Assembly: GCA_032622095.1 (NCBI GenBank)
Contig: CP136064.1
Location: 262,115,863-262,179,862 of the forward strand
Direction of reading: 5' to 3'
Source: Siphonodentalium dalli
Taxonomy: Eukaryota; Mollusca; Scaphopoda; Gadilida; Siphonodentaliidae
DNA: 64,000 nt
This document shows, in pieces, positions 58,087 through 64,000 of this stretch. The translations under genes and the position numbers were made by a program. How positions within the stretch are numbered: the stretch's first letter is position 1; each line of letters begins with the position of its first letter. Under the pieces are notes generated by a model. The model was not told the DNA's origin. It was given only the letters and a program-made list of their open reading frames with translations, and ran no database searches.

Positions 58087-59408
58087 GTATATATCGTTCT
58101 ATATTGGCGATCAATAAACATATGTATGTTGATAAATAGGCGCCATACCAATAGACACATGCTATATATAATTATGAAAGTATAGTCATGGAAAGTCACC
58201 AGATGTTTTTAACTTGTTTGTTGAAAACGCCTTTTATTGTGACCGTATCAGCTGAAGATGAACATTGAACGCTCTTTAAAGCTACACGCACAATAACAGA
58301 AGGAACCTTGTTACCTTCCAGGGCGATATTTTCTATGATTTCAGTGAATTTTCCTAGACATGTATTGTGCCTGTTTAGGTCCGTTATGAATTTATCGAAA
58401 TCTTGTGATCACCGGAACACGACAAGGCGATAAATAACTTGGTCTGGTCACAAGCACCTGGGTAGTTCCCATTCCAGGGATGTGGCTAGTGGGTATCAGT
58501 CAGGGGTGAACACCTTGACATATCAAACTGCACTCTCCCTTATACTGTTCGTCTAAAACAAATCACTGGTTGGAAAATCAAACAATGAAAACAATTCCAA
58601 CCTATATATGTGGTGTAAAATTTCAGATTAATATTATGGCCATGAAAATGTTCACAAAAGTAGGGGTGAGACACCCAACCCAGTCGCCACGTCCATGTTC
58701 CCTCCACCCATATATACCAAACAGTGTTGTATATATGGGTGGAGGGGAACCTCCCAGATGCCTGTGTGTCTGATCTGAATGTTGATGATATGATGATCGA
58801 TACAGGTCGCTTACGCGAGCAGCGATGTGGTGCTAGGACCATATTGATTCTCACACCGAATTTAGGAAGTAAAACAATGGACGGATTTTAACGCTTGTCA
58901 AACTCAAACTACGCGAAGATGGGAAATTTGATATTAAAAATGGGGTGGCCCAATTGTGCCTCAAAATTATCTTATACTTAATCTGATACACGTGTAGCAC
59001 GGTAACCTAGGTTGACAAATACACGAAATACCGGTATATAGACCCTATATACTGGTACACACACTGAAAAAACAACGTACCGATATCATAGCAAATTTCC
59101 AGATGACGGTGTACCTAATTAAAATTAATCATTTGGGAACTTGGCGTTGATGGATTTTATTTGCTGGGTGAACGGCAAGAGTTCATTTATTGAAAACTTG
59201 ACCAATTTTGATATAAAATCGGATGGGTAAGTTTTGAAGTAATGTCTGTTTTCCCAAATAACAAATATATGAATATGCAAATAAAATACAGTGCAGTGTG
59301 TGATTTATCATGTCGTACTTGGCTTTCTTTTTCCAGTACTACGCCGGTCGTTTCAAGAAGGAGCAGTACATAAAATACATCAATATAGTCACAAATCTAA
59401 TTGCATTG
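57742..59408 (+). CDS. SLC5-family sodium-coupled solute transporter, 5' part (2 exons)
   Basis: Exons 57742-58086 and 59337-59408 join in phase 0 and give 139 residues. The first 115 carry the SLC5 N-terminal signature: membrane segment about 10-32 (DYLAIAVTCSLSIGIGIYHAF), TTQEYLMGSRQMKVLPVAIS, a second segment with S-L-M-V-S-S-E-S-S and then GNPAEAYQYG, and a third about 83-98. G-x-P-A-E-x-Y-x-x-G is typical of the monocarboxylate/multivitamin/iodide branch (SLC5A5/6/8/12), whose members couple substrate uptake to Na+ at the plasma membrane. The substrate cannot be decided from this piece. A full protein has 13-14 membrane segments and about 600 residues; the rest is beyond the window or in exons not found. 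Confidence 0.8.
58087..59336 (+). other. SLC5 intron 1, with repeat fragment and hairpin
   Basis: Contains a relative of the 44-kb repeat (58565-58700: GGAAAATCAAACAATGAAAA, CCAACCTATATATG) and a hairpin at 58700-58746 (CCCTCCACCCATATATA and its complement). Confidence 0.65.
59337..59408 (+). CDS. SLC5 exon 2
   Basis: CTTTTTCCAG|TACTACGCCGGT to ATTGCATTG|GTGAGT: 24 codons, phase 0 at both ends, reading YYAGRFKKEQYIKYINIVTN. This corresponds to the Y-x-x-x-R-F-x-K segment after the third membrane span of SLC5 proteins. It is weaker alone; the frame continuity and strong splice sites support it. Confidence 0.65.
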
Positions 59409-60842
59409 GTGAGTAAACACACTGTTTCGTAACTATTTGAGAAAACAGCTAACATCAGAAACTTCAGGAAGGACCAAGAAACGTATACGTTATAACTTAT
59501 AATAGACCAAGTGCCGACAAGCGATGGTTTGTTGTTTAGACACTCCATCACCGGGTACAGAACTGACGACGATTCCAGTGTGTTTTGTATTTATTACTAC
59601 TGACCTACACTAATATTTACATATGTACACCTGCTTACTCATGTACATAACTCTAAATATCAAAATTAACTCTTTCGATGCCTCACGGCCTACGCATACG
59701 TTCGGAATTTCTAAATTGGTAAAACCCAACTATGTACCACGGTCCCATCTTTTACTGAAACTACCGGTATATGACAATCATGACACTAACAAGTTTTTAA
59801 CCTCAGAAACTTCAGGAAGGACCAAGCAACGTATACGTTATAATAGACCAAGTGCCGACTTCTTACGTACATGCATTTTATTTATGATGGTACGTGATTC
59901 TACGATACTGGTACGCATACGCATGCTTATATATCCTAAATTTCAAAACACCAAGCATACTTCTGTTGTGCTCCTGTTATTTATTTATCCGTCTTCTAAA
60001 TTGTTCAAGTGGCGCTTCGGAATGTGTACCTATATTTTGTATACCTTTGTCCATGTTACCATAGACAGGTTTACCCCTGTATTCTGCGGTGTTGCCAGCC
60101 CCTGGATCTCAATATTTTTACAACAAGACACGCATACGTTATAATAGACCAAGTCTTCTATGCTCACAACAGCTTTGGATATCAGTTGGGATGATGCTGT
60201 TGTTTGGACCGAGTCCCGCCCCGTTGCCCTTATCACGGACGTTCAATCAAACGACGTATTACATGGAAACGTGGAGCCCAGGCATTCACGCGAACCCCTG
60301 GATGTGATTGATCACATGACATGTCCGCGATTAATCGTTCCTCAAAATTAAATATCATCTACTGTGATAGAAAAGGTATAGGGATGATACGATCGTTTAA
60401 TGTATTGTTTACATGCATTTTCTGATAGCGCGGCAAATCGAAATGCATTTCAAAACTAGGCTTTGTTTACTTATATATCTCGTCGCTTAGACATTAACAG
60501 AACTCTTATATATGCATGTTTAATACCGTCATGCTTGGGAAAGGCTGCCCGATATGTTCATATACGTAAATATTCCACGTAACCTAATCCGAAGACATAC
60601 AAGCAATTTACCTCCCGCCCACGATATCCAACCGACACCACAAGCTGTTGTGGACCGAGCATACTTGGTCTAACGTTATAACTGGATGTGCGTCTAGTAT
60701 ATTAACAACCCAGAACATCTACACCAGAGCGCTCTATAGGCTACCACTGTTATAGTGACACATGTCTTGTGTCATATAGTAAATAATTGATGTTTATCAA
60801 AGATGTTTTACAATCTGAGAAGCCACTGGGAGTAAAACACAG
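59409..60842. other. Downstream intron or flank, with short dispersed repeats
   Basis: CAGAAACTTCAGGAAGGACC and TATACGTTATAATAGACCAA occur at 59450-59518 and 59800-59865, and partly at 60128-60150. Frames of 173 codons (59623-60144) and shorter are unrecognised and cross these repeats. Confidence 0.5.
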
Positions 60843-61735
60843 GAAACCGGCAGCCATCTTGTATTTTACTCTTTGCATGACTAAATCCTTTGGCACACCC
60901 CGCAGACCACATCCTTCATACGACCTCACTCAACAAAGAGACTTTCCGGCGATCTTTATAGATCCTCATTGTTGTTTACCGAACTAAAGATGGTGGTATC
61001 TCTCGCCTGAATCCATTGTAGCAACAAAAAACTAACCGTTTTGTTCCTAATAAACCCATGGAACTGGAACTGGAACCGAAACTGTCATATGTTTAGAAAA
61101 TCTGAACAGTTCAAAACATTCATATGGAGAGATAATACATTTTCGATCTTATAACTCGTCTGGATTGGCTCACAACCACACCAATACTTGTTTTTGGTAT
61201 GCCCTAAGTACTGGATTCTACAAAGTTATATATATGATTATAGTATATACGTGTGCGTGGATATGAATACGAGCATCTATTCTATTATTTATACTGATAC
61301 ATGTTTTAGGGGGTAGCAGGAAGACAGCCCGTTAGGGCTAGGCTACCCCCGACAATATACTGCTTTACCTTATTATGTATTTCTGCCATTGTATAATTTA
61401 TGTATATTGTAAATAAATTATCCTATCCTATCCTACCAAACTTCATATGGATCTTCTGGGTTAACATTAGATGGGAGACATCAGCCCCATGAATTTCGTT
61501 ACAAAACAGCCGCAAGCAGAAATCTTGGATTTCACACGTTAATTTATCGGCACACACTACAGCCCACATTTATTGATGAACAGTTTGAAATGAAAACAAT
61601 TTCACCAACACAATTCAAGCCCTTTACTGAACCTTTTTTGCTTTCCTTCGTTATCATTCTATTGACTGCTCAGCATAAAATTAACGCACGAGTTGAGCTA
61701 GAGTGTTATTGGCACTTTCATTCCATGTACTTGTT
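60843..61735 (-). mobile_element. Tandem-repeat element 'T', copy B, interrupted
   Basis: Minus-strand copy of 50655-51870. 60843-60925 carries the CCATCTTG-ATTTTACTCTTTGC unit side, 61436-61580 another unit piece, and 61580-61735 the head module (complement of GCCAATAACACTCTAGCTCA and of ATGCTGAGCAGTCAATAGAA). The ACGG tail is missing, and a LINE tail is inserted at 60926-61435. Confidence 0.7.
60926..61435 (+). mobile_element. LINE-like 3' tail inserted in element T
   Basis: Ends AATAAA (61412-61417) and then three TCCTA units (61421-61435), the short tandem 3' tail typical of CR1/L2-like LINEs. It also contains a hairpin at 61309-61350 (GGGGGTAG...CTACCCCC). No protein frame survives, so this is a 5'-truncated insertion. 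Confidence 0.55.
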
Positions 61736-61861
61736 GATAGTTGTTTTCTAGACCTTTATGCTGTATCGCATGAACCCACTTCGAAGGCAGTGTGTCCCTT
61801 TAAGGTTGAAATTGATTTGGTCGATGTTACTTTCTGTCCAACTAACAGTCTCTCGTGTTTT

Positions 61862-62878
61862 TTAGGCTAATGTGTATTTAAGGCTAATGTGTGTTCTAGG
61901 CTAATTAGCATTCTAGGCTAATGTTTATTCAAGGCTAAATTGTATTATATGCTAGTTTGTATTATATGCTAATTAACATTCTAGACTGATTTGTATTCTA
62001 GGCTAATGTGTATCTATGCCAATGTGTATTCTCTGCTAATGTGTATGCTAGGCTAATGTGTATTCTAGGTTAATGTGTATTTTAGGCTAATGTATATTCT
62101 AGGCTAATGTGCATTCTAAGCTAATGTGTATTCTAGGCTAAACGTGTATTCTTGGCTATGTGCATTATGGGCTAATATGTATTCTCTGAGCTAACATGTA
62201 TTCTAGGCTAAAGTGTGTTGTAGGCTAACGTGTATTCTAGGCTAACGTGTATTCTATGCTAGCGTGTGTTCTAGGTTAAAGTGTATTCTAGGCTAACGTG
62301 TATTCTAGGCTAAAGTGTTTTGTATGGTAATGTGTATTATATGCTATAATGCTAAGTAGCATTCTAGGCTAATGTGGATTATAGGGTGACGTGTATTCTA
62401 TGTTAGGTAGCATTCTAGGCTAATTCTAGGCTAATGTGTAGTCTAGGCTAATTTGTAGTCTAGGCTAATTTGTATTCTGGGCTAATGTGTATTCCCAGCT
62501 AATTTGTATTCTGGGCTAATATGTATTCTACGCTAACGTGTATTCTGGGGCTAACGTGTATTGCGGGCTCATATGTATTATGGGCTAACGTGTATTCTAG
62601 GCTAAAGTGTGTTGTAGGCTAACGTGTATTCAAGGCTAACGTGTATTATAATCTAACATGTGTTCTAGGCTAACGTGTATTAAAGTGTTTTGTATGCTAT
62701 TCTATGACAAGTAGCATTCTAGGCTAATGTGTATTCTAGGCTATTGTGTATCCTGGGCTAACGTGTTATAGGCTAAAGTGTGTTTTAGGCTAACGTATTC
62801 TAGACTAACGTGTATTCTAGGCTAACGTATTCTAGGCTAACGCGTATTCTTGGCTAACGTGTATTCTTGGCTAACATT
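61862..62878. repeat. 17-bp minisatellite, ~1 kb
   Basis: About 55-60 degenerate copies of TTCTAGGCTAATGTGTA. The first half mostly has AATGTGTA and later parts AACGTGTA, suggesting sub-blocks. No ORF. Confidence 0.95.
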
Positions 62879-63665
62879 TCGATGATTCAAAACATAATTA
62901 GTTTGTCCAGGTGATCTTAGGAATGTGGCTACAAATTATCTTTCCGTTCCTCCAGATGGATAATAAACAATTGCGATGTATACTTTTATAACTGAATGGG
63001 AGAATCCAATTTGTATAAAAAGGGTTAAACCTGAGACGACGATTCGGAAGATGTCGCAATTCTGAGTAAGATGGGCATATTATATTAGTTCTCTCGCAGC
63101 CCGATGTTTATGGTTTCAAAAATGAGAGATAACTCTAAGATGCCTGGTATTTCGTTAAAGATCACTTTTCCGAAATAACGGATGTGTCGAAAGATCCACA
63201 CCACAAATAGACACATTTCTGGAACAATTATAGAACGTATACTTGAAAAGGTGGATGAGTTTGGGCTAAATTTTACATAGCCAGCTCAATGTTTAACACA
63301 AGCAGGCTAATACGATTGTGGTCGTAAGGCGAATATAAAAAAAACTTACAAAAGGCGCTGATGTGGGTCAAGCACAATCCTGACTATGACTACGATTAAT
63401 TAACTAACTCTTCTAGCATAGTAACTAACTCTCCCTTAATAATATATGCTTCTAGCATAGTAACTAACTGTTCCTTGATACTGCATTTAACTGTAAGTGA
63501 ATTTCCCAAACTCTAAATTGCACGATCATGGAATTTCTCTCGGTTAATTAATTAAATGTTTATTGCGATATTGGCTCACTAAAGTCAATGATCATGCAGT
63601 CTCGAGCTGGGACCACATATTGGTGAACAAAGAAATATATTCCCAACCTGGTTTGTTCAATGTAA
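62879..63665. other. No gene; small repeats
   Basis: Includes the partner of 37953-38010 (62977-63034) and a short doublet CTTCTAGCATAGTAACTAAC at 63411 and 63450. Confidence 0.55.
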
Positions 63666-63858
63666 TTAACCCTTTACCCAACAGAAGGGCCCTGTGCCAA
63701 TGCATTCTCTTATATATGCGAGTCGACCATAGGTCGCCTCGCATATATAAGAGAATGCATTGGCTTAACACATTAAAAATTATAAAATTGTTAAAGAATG
63801 TAAGAAAAAATGGTAAAAAGTGTTAAAAAAAGATTTTTTTTAGGCCAATGCATTCTCT
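63666..63858 (+). mobile_element. piggyBac-like MITE, copy 4 (3'-truncated)
   Basis: Left TTAA and CCCTTTACCCAACA, the first 69-bp palindrome and the spacer are nearly identical to copy 1 for about 180 bp. The sequence breaks after 14-15 bases of the second palindrome (AATGCATTCTCTTG). The right end and TSD are absent. Confidence 0.9.
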
Positions 63859-64000
63859 TGACATTGCTGATACCTGTTGATTGACCCTAGTATGTACTAA
63901 CCGCATGCACTTAGTTCCCTTATGAATGGTTTGTAATTGTCCACGTAAGGCTCGTGTTGTTTGTCCTAATTTCGTCGATGTCATGGTTTGATCTTCGCGA
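63859..64000. other. No recognised feature
   Basis: The last 140 bp of the window. Nothing recognised. Confidence 0.5.

Noticed and set aside
59623..60144. 173-codon open frame downstream of the SLC5 exons
   Set aside because: Crosses short dispersed repeats, has no membrane pattern matching SLC5, and shows no splice edges in phase.
60160..60351. Frame with AVVWTE considered as a later SLC5 exon
   Set aside because: The expected G-G-L/M-K-A-V-x-W-T-D context is missing and there are no suitable splice sites.

Overview
The window is animal genomic DNA. Genes are split by GT-AG introns, the background is AT-rich, and dispersed and tandem repeats dominate. A secreted PAN/Apple + ApeC (apextrin C-terminal) protein, the LINE and Penelope-like remnants, and long tandem-repeat elements ending in ACGG-type tails together suggest a marine invertebrate, most likely a mollusc and probably a bivalve. 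That assignment is an inference, because no diagnostic rRNA or mitochondrial gene is present.

Two host genes can be supported, both on the + strand. (1) A four-exon gene, 24775-25051, 29424-29585, 34818-34941 and 36412-36637, joins in frame (intron phases 1, 1, 2) into a 262-residue protein: signal peptide, PAN/Apple-like module, then a full ApeC domain ending at a TGA. ApeC proteins of other invertebrates are linked to recognition of bacterial cell wall, so an immune or mucosal role is plausible. (2) The 5' end of an SLC5-family sodium-coupled solute transporter: exons 57742-58086 and 59337-59408, with the rest beyond the right edge. A third, weak candidate is a tyrosine-rich exon at 10571-10674.

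Layout. 0-13.4 kb: a mosaic of element remnants (LINE reverse transcriptase, CXC-domain fragment, Penelope-like fragment, LINE C-terminal zinc finger), a 1.36-kb repeat present twice, and 174-bp tandem units. 13.4-20 kb: intergenic, with a TACACA/TGTGTA-rich tract, two identical 78-bp repeats, and tandem-repeat elements with GGAC-type tails. 20-24 kb: another LINE reverse transcriptase fragment and mixed inverted/direct repeats. 24.7-36.6 kb: the PAN-ApeC gene, whose introns hold a 1.7-kb nested foldback, a CpG-rich island and a TTAA-flanked piggyBac-like MITE. 36.8-38.8 kb: five separate palindromes in 2 kb. 39-54 kb: a second and third copy of the MITE, a 2.7-kb candidate element with terminal inverted repeats, several tandem arrays and minisatellites, and a long (TA)n(GA)n block. 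54.3-57.7 kb: nothing recognised. 57.7-64 kb: the SLC5 5' end, a minus-strand tandem-repeat element interrupted by a LINE tail, a 1-kb 17-bp minisatellite, and a truncated fourth MITE.

The most noteworthy items are the PAN-ApeC gene model and the MITE family built from two mutually inverted 69-bp near-palindromes between piggyBac-type ends. Exon boundaries and repeat relations were found by reading, not by alignment software, so repeat edges are accurate to roughly 10-20 bases unless stated otherwise.
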